A stretch of DNA of 64,000 nt from Prostheceraeus crozeri (taxonomy: Eukaryota; Platyhelminthes; Polycladida; Euryleptidae). Both the position numbers and the translations under genes were made by a program. This document shows positions 1 through 11,200 of this stretch, piece after piece. The stretch is taken from assembly GCA_907163375.1 (NCBI GenBank), contig CAJQUW010000590.1:186001-250000 (forward strand), given 5' to 3'. The notes beneath the pieces were generated by a model. It made no database searches and was not told where the DNA came from. It saw nothing but the letters and a program-made list of their open reading frames with translations. Each line of letters opens with the position of its first letter. Within the stretch, counting starts at the first letter, position 1.

Positions 1-757
1 TGTCAGAGGCTCGAGTAGATCGGGACCCGCTGCTGAACCTTGTCCGGCAGCCGGAACGAGGCCGAAAGTGAGACTTTCACAGAATGATGTACACCCTATG
101 CCTACTACGAATCAGCACGTCTGCCGAGTTCTAGTGAGTTCCTCTTCTTGTCAGACAAGATCAAAGAAAAACACATGTAAATCCAATGGGACGCAGATTG
201 CAGTTTTTGTCTAAAATGAAATTTTCTATGTTTTCTCTGATTAAACGAAAAGTAGGCCTACTAAGCCCAGAGTCATAATTTTTGACATGGATTGCCTTCA
301 GGTCATTTCCTTTCATTTTCATGCACCCCTATCTGTATAGCTAAACGCATTTAGATTTGGCGAGCCTCTTATGTCGGCAAATACAAACATTTTGAGCTAC
401 TTTATCCACATTCAACCACATTCTCACATACATAGCTGATTAAATGCACGATAAAAGCACATGTGCATCATAGGAAATGACCTGAAGACATTCTATGCCA
501 AAAATTATGACTCTGGGCTTAGTACTTTTCGTTTAATCAGAGAAAACGTAGAAAATTTCATTTTAGCCAAAAATTGCAATCTGCGTCCCATTGGATTTAC
601 ATGTGTTCTTCTTTGATCTTGTCTGACAAGAAGAGGAACTCACTAGAACTCGGCAGACGTGCTGATTCGTAGTAGGCATAAGGTGTACATCTGTGAAAGT
701 CTCACTTTCGGCCTCGTTCCCTGCAGAAACTCGTTCTGGCTGCCGGACTACCTGGTC
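1..757. repeat. foldback element (long inverted repeat, 160-bp loop)
   Basis: Bases ~41-310 and ~473-757 are reverse complements of each other with scattered mismatches and small indels, separated by a loop at ~311-472. The shared outer arm includes CTCACTTTCGGCCTCGTTCC (right arm, ending at 720) next to a CTGCCGG motif. No ORF is shared with a known transposase. A diverged copy of the right arm end recurs at about 31036-31096, so this is a dispersed family, best described as a non-autonomous foldback or snapback DNA element. Target duplications were not identified, because the left flank leaves the window. Confidence 0.8.
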
Positions 758-1205
758 TGAAGCTAAAGATCGCTTTGCGGACTTGTTCTGTGTCGCATTT
801 CAATGCCATTTCTTTATCTGAGGATGTTGGAGAATGTGGAAAGTTTGTGTGTGGCGATGGGGATGGATGTTTCTCTTTCAGCTTTGTTAAGGTCTCAATG
901 GAGTTCCGTGACAAACTATCATTCGATGAAAGAATCCGTACTGCTCCTTTAATATCTCCTTTCTCAGTCTTTCGCATACAGAGTTTTGCTCGCTCTTTCC
1001 TTGAGTTGTTATTACAACATGAAGGGCCATCTGCAATGGGATCATGCTCTCCGGAAAAGTCAGTTGCACCACAGAGAAAGAGAAGTCACCTTGTGATATA
1101 CTGAAGTTCTCAAGCTGTTCTGTGAGATTTGTATTTTCACAGCAAGGTAAACTACCTCTTTATTGTTATCACCATTTCTCTCCGCCAACAAGACAGGTGG
1201 ATAAA
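758..1205. other. no feature recognised
   Basis: Short overlapping ORFs occur on both strands, but none resembles a known protein. The stretch lies between the foldback element and the Penelope-like fragment and may include the decayed end of either. Confidence 0.4.
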
Positions 1206-2300
1206 TTCTTTGAATCAACGAGTCAAAGTGTTTATAGTTGACAACACATATATCGTCTATGTATCTTGATGTAGGTGATAAAACAATCGTGCCAAATAAT
1301 ATTTCTTAGTTTTTATCAAATTTTGCATAAAAACATATAATTCGCTGTGTAAGAGGAATAGGTCAGCTAGGAGTGGACTAGAATTTCCTCCCATTGGAAT
1401 GCCTTTAATCTGCCTGAAAACTAAATAGTCGAATGTGACGTAGGTCTGTGATAATAGGAAATGCATGGCTTTTTTTACTTCTGTTTATCAAAACAGTGAT
1501 AACCATTATATTTTTTCATTGAGCAAAAGGACTTATCATATCCAATGCAAATAAAGTTTCTATTTGAGGAATTAAACACCAAATTCATAATAGCGAATAT
1601 GTGATCTTCAATCAATTTTTGATCAAGATTCGTATATAAGGTTGAAAAATCGAAAACTTGCAATGAATGAACTTGTGTTGCATTTAATCTGTGTAGAAAT
1701 TCTTGTGTGGACGTTGTACTCCACAAACAATCGAAACCGCTGTTTCTCTTAATTGCCATACAATATCTGTGGAAATTGTCACGCAAAATACTTAAGGCTG
1801 AATTTAGTTTAAATGGAAAGCTTTTTCGATGTGCATTGTCGTGCACCTGCTATGAATCTAAATTTGCATGGAATTTTGTGAAATTTTGGAATCCAATACA
1901 ATTTTGGTAATTTTCTGTTTTCACAGACGGTTAGTTTGAACTCGCTTTTCATAATTGTTGTATGTTGCTCAATTACATTCTGCGCTAAAATATTCTCTGG
2001 ACCGTAGGTATCATTACCCGATTTGTTCGACGAGGATATATCAATTCCCAACTCGGCTAAGAGAATTTGGAGATAAAACCTTTTTGCAAATGAAGGCATA
2101 ATTATTAGATGCTTTATCAACTGGCGTAATCATGACGTCACTCTGCAATTCTTTCAGATTTTTACTCATTTTGACATTAATCTTGAGTCGATTACTGTGT
2201 GCACAAAATCTATTCGAAGATTTCTTTGCAAGATATATTCGATCTTTAATTCTGCCATGATTCTTGATTTCCACGCTGAGAATAGCCTCGAGCTTCTGTT
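1206..2300 (-). mobile_element. Penelope-like element, decayed reverse transcriptase (PLE-1)
   Basis: This minus-strand fossil of a Penelope-like retroelement reverse transcriptase shows, in order, the blocks PVDKASNNYAFICKK, RKLPKLYWIPKFHKIP, FRFIAGARQCTSKKLS, DFSTLYTNLDQ, QIKGIPMGGNSSPLLADLFL and, at ~1240, the catalytic RYIDDI. The order and spacing fit the PLE RT. Several breaks separate the blocks and no GIY-YIG endonuclease is seen downstream. It is 3'-truncated, inactive and old. Confidence 0.82.
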
Positions 2301-2992
2301 AGTAGTCCTAGTCATGATATCCGGAAGTTTTAGTGAGGAATGGACAAATTGTCAGAGACCTCGTTTGCAAATACAAAATCAAGCAATTAATCCTTCTATT
2401 TGAGATTCGCATTTATCCATCATCTTCCCATTTTAGTCAAACATGGTGAATAGCCACATGGGGATCGAAAGTTATTAAATTGTAACGAGCTCTGAGTAGC
2501 CCATACAGATGAATAGTTTTATCAGTTCCTAAATGGGTGAATAGAATTGAGTCAGAAGATATCGAAAGCACGGGTATTTCTTTCCGCACACGACACCGAT
2601 TAGTCACATGAATCGTCTATGGAATGAACATTGTTCTTTGAATTTCACACAGACTTTATTTGAATGTGAAACTGCTTATGCTCATAGGAAAGACAGTGGA
2701 CTGCTGGTGTCACATAATGTCCGCCGCAGCTCGTGGAGAGGATTTTGATTTTCCTAGATAAACACGCCAGCTAGCTGAATTACTGAAATTGTTTGCGGCA
2801 TCACACATGTTAAGAGCATTAGGTAGGCCCTTACGTAATATATAATGTCATTTCTTTGATTAGTATATGACCGACGCAGCTTGAAAAACTACCTACCTAG
2901 CCTGCCAAAAACATGAAAAAATACAATCGTCCCTTTCGTTATGCAGAGTTTAAAAGCTGCCAAACAGACCACCGTGCGGATGACTGCTAAAA
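2301..2992. other. unassigned spacer
   Basis: No coding or repeat signal was recognised between the PLE fragment and the Harbinger target site. Confidence 0.4.
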
Positions 2993-2995
2993 TTA
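2993..2995. repeat. TTA target-site duplication, left
   Basis: TTA directly precedes AGGCTGG and matches the TTA at 8272-8274. Confidence 0.8.
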
Positions 2996-3126
2996 AGGCT
3001 GGTTCCCACTGGTTGTAGTTTTGTAGTCAACGACCTATTTTTTTGCAGTTTGCAGTTGGCTACTACATTGACTGTCGTCAGCTACAAATCGATCTGTCGC
3101 TGCCAGTTTGTCGTCAACCAATCGCG

Positions 3127-3224
3127 ATGGGCACAGCCAGTAGCAATGAACTACATAGCGACGTAATTACAAATAACTTTGAGCGTTTCATTCAGGTTGA
3201 ATTACCAGCGACTGCCGCCAATAT
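3127..3224 (+). pseudogene. N-terminal piece of the MADF protein, split off by the insertion
   Basis: The frame from ATG 3127 reads MGTASSNELHSDVITNN and then FERFIQVELPATAAN. It runs into the insertion at 3225 and continues in the same frame at 5605 (IEIVRKY) once the insertion and one TAT are discounted. The start codon choice is a guess, since the frame is open further upstream. Confidence 0.55.
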
Positions 3225-3562
3225 AGGCTGGTTCTCATTGCAGTAGCTAGCGACCGTGTAGTTTATCGTTTGTAGTTGATTGAAAAAGTAGTTTGTAGTC
3301 AGCTGCTTGTTGTAGTTGTAGTTGAGTAGTCGAAGTTTGTAGTTTATCTTTCTGTAGTTTGAAGTAAATCAATTCATCCACACTGCAGAGAGTCGTTTGC
3401 AAATACTGACTGGGATCTGAAGATGCCAACATTTACGAAGCGCAGATGATTGGCTATTTTACTGTATCTTTTACGTAACACCTCAACCAGAGAAGATTCT
3501 GGGTTCGACCGATTTTGTTAAGGAGATACAAACTTGGAGAATTTGCTAATCTTGTGAGATAA

Positions 3563-4673
3563 ATGTATTTCGATGATGAAGAATATTTCTATCGATATTT
3601 TCACATGGGTCCAAAGGAATTTCGATTTATCCTGGAAAATATCAAAAGTCATATTTCAAAGAAAGACACAAATTTTCGCAAAAGCATATCGGCAGCAGAA
3701 AGATTGGCAGTAACATTAAGGTATCTTGTAACTGGTGATTCCCAACAAACTATTTTTTTTAATTTCCGTCTTAATTATACATGAAACTTGTGAAGCTATT
3801 TGGAAAGTATTCCGACCTCTCTATATGCCAAATCCTACTGGAAAAGATTGGGATAAAGTGATGAACCAATTTTGAAAAATGTGGAACTTTCCTAATTGCT
3901 GTGGCAGCATTGATGGCAAGCATGTCGTGATTCAAGCTCCAAGTAATTCTGGTTCATTATACTACAATTACAAAGGAACTTTCAGTATCTTATTACTTGC
4001 TATTGTTGACGCAAACTATTGTTTCCAATTCATTGATGTCGGAGCATGTGGAAGTGAGAACGATTCCGGAATTCTAAAAAAGACTGACTTTTATAGAAAG
4101 CTTGAAGAAAATGAATTGGGTATTCCAAATCTGAAAATTTTGCCTAGCTCTAAAGTCTATCTGCACCCATTTTTTATTGGAGACGAGGCTTTTCCTTTAA
4201 AGCGAAACATTCTAAGGCCATATCCTGGAACCAAGTTGGAGCTTGAACAAAGGATTTTCAACTATCGCCTCAGTCGTGCTAGACGTGTTGTAGAAAACTC
4301 GTTTGGAATATTATCATCGAAGTTTCGCATCTTCCGCCGGCCTATCATTATGCACCCTGATAAAGCAGTCGATATTGTAAAGGCTGCATGTGTTTTGCAT
4401 AATTTTCTGAAACGGGAAGATGAATCACACTGTACGACAACGCTAGTAGACAGAGAAAAAGATGACGGGACTATTATTCAACATGGTGAATGGAGAAATA
4501 TCACTCATGATGACACGGGTTTAAAACCCGTTACATGTATGGGTGGCTATCGATCTACATTAGAAGCAGAAAAGTTCAGAAAAGATATGTCAGAATATTT
4601 CTTGACCGCTGCCGGAAAAGTGTCGTGGCAGGAGTCATATGTGAAACGAACAGAATCAAAACAAATTTCTTGA
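3563..4673 (+). pseudogene. Harbinger DDE transposase, copy in inserted arm
   Basis: The N-terminal piece MYFDDEEYFYRYFHMGPKEF (3563-3784) is followed by an out-of-frame segment and then the DDE_Tnp_4 core (3879-4673). The core shows the triad: Asp in CCGSIDGKHV, Asp in FQFIDVGACGSENDSGIL, and Glu in SRARRVVENSFGIL. The reading frame is interrupted between about 3780 and 3880, including a TGA just before MWNFPNC. The other arm has the same interruption, so the lesions predate the duplication. Confidence 0.9.
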
Positions 4674-5129
4674 AAAACATCTAGTTAAATAGAAATTGAA
4701 ATCATGTTGTTTCCGTTTTAAGATTTTGAATAAATGAATTTAACCTTCTTAACGGTCACTATAAATACAAGACTTATAGTACTCATGATTACTGGTTTTG
4801 TTTTTCTTCTCAACTCTCAACTTCATTAATTAAAAGAACGTAAAATTTGCTCGAAATGAATGACTCATTACATTGGAAAACGCTTAGACACTAATAGGTT
4901 AAGTATTCGTTTTACATAAATATATATCTATCAGTAAAGCGAACTATTATAGCTACCTTTTTGAAACCTATCAACCCTTTAACGAAACCTCCGAATGTAA
5001 GGAATACGAATACCAGTCGGAATGAGCAGTGTAATATGTGTACAAGTATTATACTCGTAAATGATAACATGATTGAACAATACACATCAATTTTACAATG
5101 TAACACTGGAATTTAAAATAGAGTTCTAT

Positions 5130-5597
5130 TTATTTAAGCTTATTAAAAGTTTCTGTGGTATCATCAAGAAGTATCTGCAATAGGTCATTACCATTTTCTA
5201 TGTTATGTTCATCGTTGCCACATTTAATATCGGAAATTTCCGAATCACATAAAACTTGTTGAATTTTCACTTTAGCATATGATTTAGTAGTCGGCTTCAG
5301 TTTTTTCAATGCCACATAATTTCCAAATTGCTCATCTTCATCATTTTCATTATTGAGGAGTTTCAAAATAGCAGCATCAATATTGGATGATTCTTTCAAT
5401 GAACGCTTTCCACGAATTCCTTTCCCCATGCTTTCAACGAATGATTGAGACACAGAAGATTCAAAGTACGAGTCTGTCGTTTGGTTTTCCGTGCCAGCTT
5501 CTACACTTAACGCTGTTTCTGAATTCTCCTGATCATTGCAGATCTACTGATCATTAGAATCCGCTCCACTACGCTCATCCATTGTATCATTTGACAT
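5130..5597 (-). pseudogene. C-terminal part of the Harbinger MADF protein, inserted arm
   Basis: Mirror copy of 5896-6363, reading SQSFVESMGKGIRGKRSL and then KLLNNENDEDEQFGNYVALK. It lacks the MADF domain and contains a TAG (near 5543) where the other copy has GAG. Differences from the right arm, such as Thr for Ala in KLKPTTKSY, are single-base. Confidence 0.8.
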
Positions 5598-5603
5598 ATT
5601 GCT

Positions 5604-6363
5604 TATAGAAATTGTTAGAAAGTATCGTGCGATATATGATGTATCATGCAAAGACTACATCAATAAAGTTTTCAAGGATAACTGTTGGAGAAATGTTTCA
5701 TCTGAATCCGGAATGGAAGTCGACGATGCCATGAAGAGATGGAAAAACCTACGAGACCAGTATCGTCGCTGTAAAGAAAAGGTGAAGGAATCAGAAAAAT
5801 CAGGATCAACAGCCAAAAAGTTTAAGATATGGGAATTCTATCACTGACTGAAATGGCTTGATACTTTTTGCAAGTCTAGAAGGCGTTGTAGCAATATGTC
5901 AAATGATACAATGGATGAGCGTAGTGGAGCGGATTCTAATGATCAGGAGATCTGCAATGATCAGGAGAATTCAGAAACAGCGTTAAGTGTAGAAGCTGGC
6001 ACGGAAAACCAAACGACAGACTCGTACTTTGAATCTTCTGTGTCTCAATCATTCGTTGAAAGCATGGGGAAAGGAATTCGTGGAAAGCGTTCATTGAAAG
6101 AATCATCCAATATTGATGCTGCTATTTTGAAACTCCTCAATAATGAAAATGATGAAGATGAGCAATTTGGAAATTATGTGGCATTGAAAAAACTGAAGCC
6201 GACTGCTAAATCATATGCTAAAGTGAAAATTCAACAAGTTTTATGTGATTCGGAAATTTCCGATATTAAATGTGGCAACGATGAACATAACATAGAAAAT
6301 GGTAATGACCTATTGCAGATACTTCTTGATGATACCACAGAAACTTTTAATAAGCTTAAATAA
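5604..6363 (+). pseudogene. Harbinger MADF/Myb-like DNA-binding protein (main part)
   Basis: Residues IEIVRKYRAIYDVSCKDY through CWRNVSSESGMEVDDAMKRW and KNLRDQYRRCKEKVKESEKS form a MADF domain, a trihelix DNA-binding fold that PIF/Harbinger elements encode next to the transposase to bind element ends. An acidic, low-complexity tail follows, ending TETFNKLK-stop at 6361-6363. One in-frame TGA follows KIWEFYH at about 5845. The N-terminus lies at 3127-3224 on the other side of the inserted copy. Confidence 0.8.
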
Positions 6364-6822
6364 ATAGAACTCTATTTTAAATTCCAGTGTTACATTGTAA
6401 AATTGATGTGTATTGTTCAATCATGTTATCATTTACGAGTATAATACTTGTACACATATTACACTGCTCATTCCGACTGGTATTCGTATTCCTTACATTC
6501 GGAGGTTTCGTTAAAGGGTTGATAGGTTTCAAAAAGGTAGCTACTATAATAGTTCGCTTTACTGATAGATATATATTTATGTAAAACGAATACTTAACCT
6601 ATTAGTGTCTAAGCGTTTTCCAATGTAATGAGTCATTCATTTCGAGCAAATTTTACGTTCTTTTAATTAATGAAGTTGAGAGTTGAGAAGAAAAACAAAA
6701 CCAGTAATCATGAGTACTATAAGTCTTGTATTTATAGTGACCGTTAAGAAGGTTAAATTCATTTATTCAAAATCTTAAAACGGAAACAACATGATTTCAA
6801 TTTCTATTTAACTAGATGTTTT

Positions 6823-7933
6823 TCAAGAAATTTGTTTTGATTCTGTTCGTTTCACATATGACTCCTGCCACGACACTTTTCCGGCAGCGGTCAAGAAATA
6901 TTCTGACATATCTTTTCTGAACTTTTCTGCTTCTAATGTAGATCGATAGCCACCCATACATGTAACGGGTTTTTAACCCGTGTCATCATGAGTGATATTT
7001 CTCCATTCACCATGTTGAATAATAGTCCCGTCATCTTTTTCTCTGTCTACTAGCGTTGTCGTACAGTGTGATTCATCTTCCCGTTTCAGAAAATTATGCA
7101 AAACACATGCAGCCTTTACAATATCGACTGCTTTATCAGGGTGCATAATGATAGGCCGGCGGAAGATGCGAAACTTCGATGATAATATTCCAAACGAGTT
7201 TTCTACAACACGTCTAGCACGACTGAGGCGATAGTTGAAAATCCTTTGTTCAAGCTCCAACTTGGTTCCAGGATATGGCCTTAGAATGTTTCGCTTTAAA
7301 GGAAAAGCCTCGTCTCCAATAAAAAATGGGTGCAGATAGACTTTAGAGCTAGGCAAAATTTTCAGATTTGGAATACCCAATTCATTTTCTTCAAGCTTTC
7401 TATAAAAGTCAGTCTTTTTTAGAATTCCGGAATCGTTCTCACTTCCACATGCTCCGACATCAATGAATTGGAAACAATAGTTTGCGTCAACAATAGCAAG
7501 TAATAAGATACTGAAAGTTCCTTTGTAATTGTAGTATAATGAACCAGAATTACTTGGAGCTTGAATCACGACATGCTTGCCATCAATGCTGCCACAGCAA
7601 TTAGGAAAGTTCCACATTTTTCAAAATTGGTTCATCACTTTATCCCAATCTTTTCCAGTAGGATTTGGCATATAGAGAGGTCGGAATACTTTCCAAATAG
7701 CTTCACAAGTTTCATGTATAATTAAGACGGAAATTAAAAGAAATAGTTCGTTGGGAATCACCAGTTACAAGATACCTTAATGTTACTGCCAATCTTTCTG
7801 CTGCCGATATGCTTTTGCGAAAATTTGTGTCTTTCTTTGAAATATGACTTTTGATATTTTCCAGGATAAATCGAAATTCCTTTGGACCCATGTGAAAATA
7901 TCGATAGAAATATTCTTCATCATCGAAATACAT
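6823..7933 (-). pseudogene. Harbinger DDE transposase, original right-arm copy
   Basis: Same domain order as the plus-strand copy at 3563-4673, with the DDE triad present in IDGKH, DVGACGSEND and RVVENSF. Besides the shared interruption before MWNFPNC, this copy has a TAA directly after DDTG (near 6970) where the other arm reads Leu, so its C-terminus is cut short. Confidence 0.88.
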
Positions 7934-8271
7934 TTATCTCACAAGATTAGCAAATTCTCCAAGTTTGTATCTCCTTAACAAAATCGGTCGAACCCAGAAT
8001 CTTCTCTGGTTGAGGTGTTACGTAAAAGATACAGTAAAATAGCCAATCATCTGCGCTTCGTAAATGTTGGCATCTTCAGATCCCAGTCAGTATTTGCAAA
8101 CGACTCTCTGCAGTGTGGATGAATTGATTTACTTCAAACTACAGAAAGATAAACTACAAACTTCGACTACTCAACTACAACTACAACAAGCAGCTGACTA
8201 CAAACTACTTTTTCAATCAACTACAAACGATAAACTACACGGTCGCTAGCTACTGCAATGAGAACCAGCCT

Positions 8272-8274
8272 TTA
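8272..8274. repeat. TTA target-site duplication, right
   Basis: TTA directly follows the terminal CCAGCCT and matches 2993-2995. Confidence 0.8.
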
Positions 8275-11200
8275 GATGCACAGAAATATTTCGCCTGCAA
8301 AAATACACCATTCACTATATTACAGTGAGCTTTCTTTCTGAAGAGCGCAATTTTAGTGCTTCATCTTCTTCATCGTTAATTTAACTAGAATGTTCGAATA
8401 CTTCCCAGGTTTCATGTCACAAAGTAGAAATCATATAAACTTGTCTAGCATTTTCGCTGTTTAATAATTTAGGTTTTCTTCTTAGTCGATACTTTAGGAT
8501 TCACAGTAAACAAACGTCATTTGATTGACTGATTTAATGAAAAGACAATTTGTTGAAATCACATGGCATGGGAAGACGATTTTATCTGTACAACGAATAT
8601 ACACGTTGGTAATATGACATGTAAAACAATGACTTATCAATTTTGTAGACAATGAAACAAAAAACTGATAAAATCATATCCAGATGATAATTAAATCATC
8701 ATATTCAATGAACAGTAGTAATTTCCTCATATTGAAAAATGTTATTCAAAATAAAGTGACAATCCAAGACTGTTTGATATAAATACTCAAATATTTCCAA
8801 TTTGAAGTGCAAACAGACACTATTACATACGTGTATTAAGACAAAATATATCAAAAGTCAAAACAGGTACAAACAATTAGTCATTCGGAATGACAAACAT
8901 ATAAATGTAAATATGTCACATCTACTGTCAATCGACCAACAACTGGTAACAAAGCATAGATTCAACTCATTTGACAAAACTGGCGTTGAAAACTTCATCA
9001 AGAAAAACGATATTACCAAAATCACAAAATTTACATTAAAAAACGAAAAATGCAGCAATATCAATTTCCTTTGATGACCAAGAAATTTAACTCATTAGTT
9101 TATCGCACTAGTATCGTCGAAGAAATTTTTAAGGTACCAAAATTATAACATTATTCGGTTGAAGATGCTGTTACGATATCAAAGGATCGCACTTGCAACA
9201 ATCAAAGCGTAACAAGAACCCTAAAAATGTCAATGGATTACATCAAATTTCCTTCACTCCGTTAAACCAAAGACACATGTACTACATACTGACGACTTTA
9301 CTTGAAAACCCAACCACAAACGCAATCGATGACAAAAATCAATTCACAAATCTTCAAAGGCATCTATTTAACATACGGTAATAGCAGAAAATACAATGTT
9401 CTTTTTGGCTATATCAAGTGCATTTCGCTATAGCGAACAGCCAGATAAGATGAAAGGTTGTACAACCATAGCGAATATATAGAACCGCCATGACGGTCTA
9501 TTGGAGGTTTTACAGTAGTAGGTATATACATTTCATCCATTCATTGTGTGCAGACGAACATGATTCAAAATTAGGAAGTTCATGATGTTAGGATTACTTT
9601 TGGAAAAGTAGGGGTCTAATGACAAAATACATCATCTCATCATTGAGGAACGTGCCAATTTAGATTAAGACACATTAAACACATTCTTTTATTTTTTTAG
9701 TACAAATTTGTTTTTGCTGTGGAACTTTTTACATGATAAATGAAAGTAGCTCACTTCTGTAGAAATATGTCAATGTGCTGCTAAGCACGTTTTAATAAAT
9801 TGATAACATCAGATTTCTAGCTATTCTATTAGCTCTCTGTGATGTGTGGAATGTCTTTGCAAATCAATTTCCATAAACCAGAAATGAAGAGCGAGAAATC
9901 TAAACTGCATATCGTTAATGCCTCAACTAATTCCTCTAAGAATTTGAAGCTAAGCTCGTCCTAAAATGAAATATAAATCGGTAAAAGCGAAAATATGTAG
10001 GGAAGGATGTATAGATTTTCTATTTTGAGATAATTTCGGTTGATTATCTCTTGTTAACAAGAGAAATCATTTTTCAATTGATTTTTTCTACTTTAAATGG
10101 AAGATTGTCTTGTTTGTATCTCAGATTGTAATTGAAGGTTACAAGAAATATCAACATATGTAATCATATGTATTTCATCGCTTCCTAAATGCCTAAATAT
10201 TATTTATATGAGTGATTCAAACACTGAAAATATTCGAAACCAAAAGCTATTAACCATTGCATTTATGCATGAAGCGGTCGACTATTTGTATTGGGAACAT
10301 GTCCTATTGGAAATGACATCGGTGAATGCGTAAAGATCCAACAAAAAGTCAGATGAGATTGCGTGGTCAATCAAGACTTGGTCAGTAAATACTTTTTCAG
10401 ATATCTGATCTAATTTGGCATTATTAGACAAATAGAGGACATAGGCTAACTGTCTGAGGACACAAATGATTGGAATTGTTTATTCAATTGACCGCAATCT
10501 TTAATACTCGTAGATATCATGAATGCGTTTTTGTTGTGAATGCATGCTGTTACGGCTTTCCAGAACATTTTGGAAGTGAACATTTATTGACTTGTTCACA
10601 TTACTAATGATAAGATTCGTCGAAGACATTGAATATGAAGAAACAAAAATAAAAAGATTTTTTAAGTAATACAGCTTCGTTGATGAATTTGCAGATAAAT
10701 GGCATGTTCTTCTACTAGTAAAACTGCAATCACCATGCAGAAGTGCAAAATGCGGACAGATCAGAAGTTCATTAAGCAAGTGAGAAGGTTCAGATGTCTT
10801 GGCAATATGCAGCAGTGGACGGTAAATGCGATGAAGACATGGCGAGTTGGAATGGCGCAGAATGTTTTTGAAGAACTATGGCAAAAGACTCAAAAATCAA
10901 AATAAAGTTACTTATATAAGCAAGAGAATATTGGAATCAGACATTTAGGCAAATGAGATGCGGTTTCTTTAACCTGACAGTGCTTAAAAAGGACGAGGTT
11001 TAAATGTAGCTGCAAACAATTCATGTTGCATTTCGAAAATTAACGGGAGCTTCTGCGCCAAGAGACAAGTGGAAACAACCCAAGTCGACATTGGACCTCA
11101 AAAATAGAAATACCAACCAGCCAGAAAGCGACACAAATCAGTTCGCAATGTCTTTTTACTTGAATGCGTAAATGCGTGACTGAAAAGCTTTTCAGACCAT

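Larger units (their letters stand above)
3225..5603 (-). mobile_element. inserted inverted partial Harbinger copy
   Basis: This block is the reverse complement of 5890-8270 plus the terminal base. It begins precisely at a Harbinger terminus (AGGCTGGTTCTCATTGCAG) and ends at an internal site whose outward sequence is AGCAATATG, not a true terminus. It is bordered by TAT on both sides. Removing it with one TAT restores an open frame across the junction (AAN before, IEIVRKY after) in the MADF gene of the host element. One-ended or cryptic-end transposition fits best. Confidence 0.8.
2996..8271. mobile_element. PIF/Harbinger element with internal self-insertion (palindrome)
   Basis: The ends are inverted AGGCTGGTTC(C/T)CA(C/T)TG repeats, flanked by TTA at 2993-2995 and 8272-8274, the 3-bp TWA duplication typical of PIF/Harbinger. 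The unbroken order would be left end, MADF-domain DNA-binding protein (+), convergent DDE transposase (-), right end. At 3225-5603 a partial inverted copy (right TIR, transposase, C-terminal part of the MADF gene) is inserted between two TAT triplets (3222-3224 and 5604-5606). This makes arms 3226-5603 and 5890-8270 that mirror each other at well over 99% identity; I noticed about six differences including one 3-bp indel. Both genes carry lesions, so the element looks non-autonomous now, but the near identity of the arms means the insertion is recent. Confidence 0.9.

Noticed and set aside
8802-9074. 90-codon plus-strand frame
   Set aside because: Lys/Asn/Ile-rich composition typical of AT-rich noncoding DNA, with no motif and no splice context.
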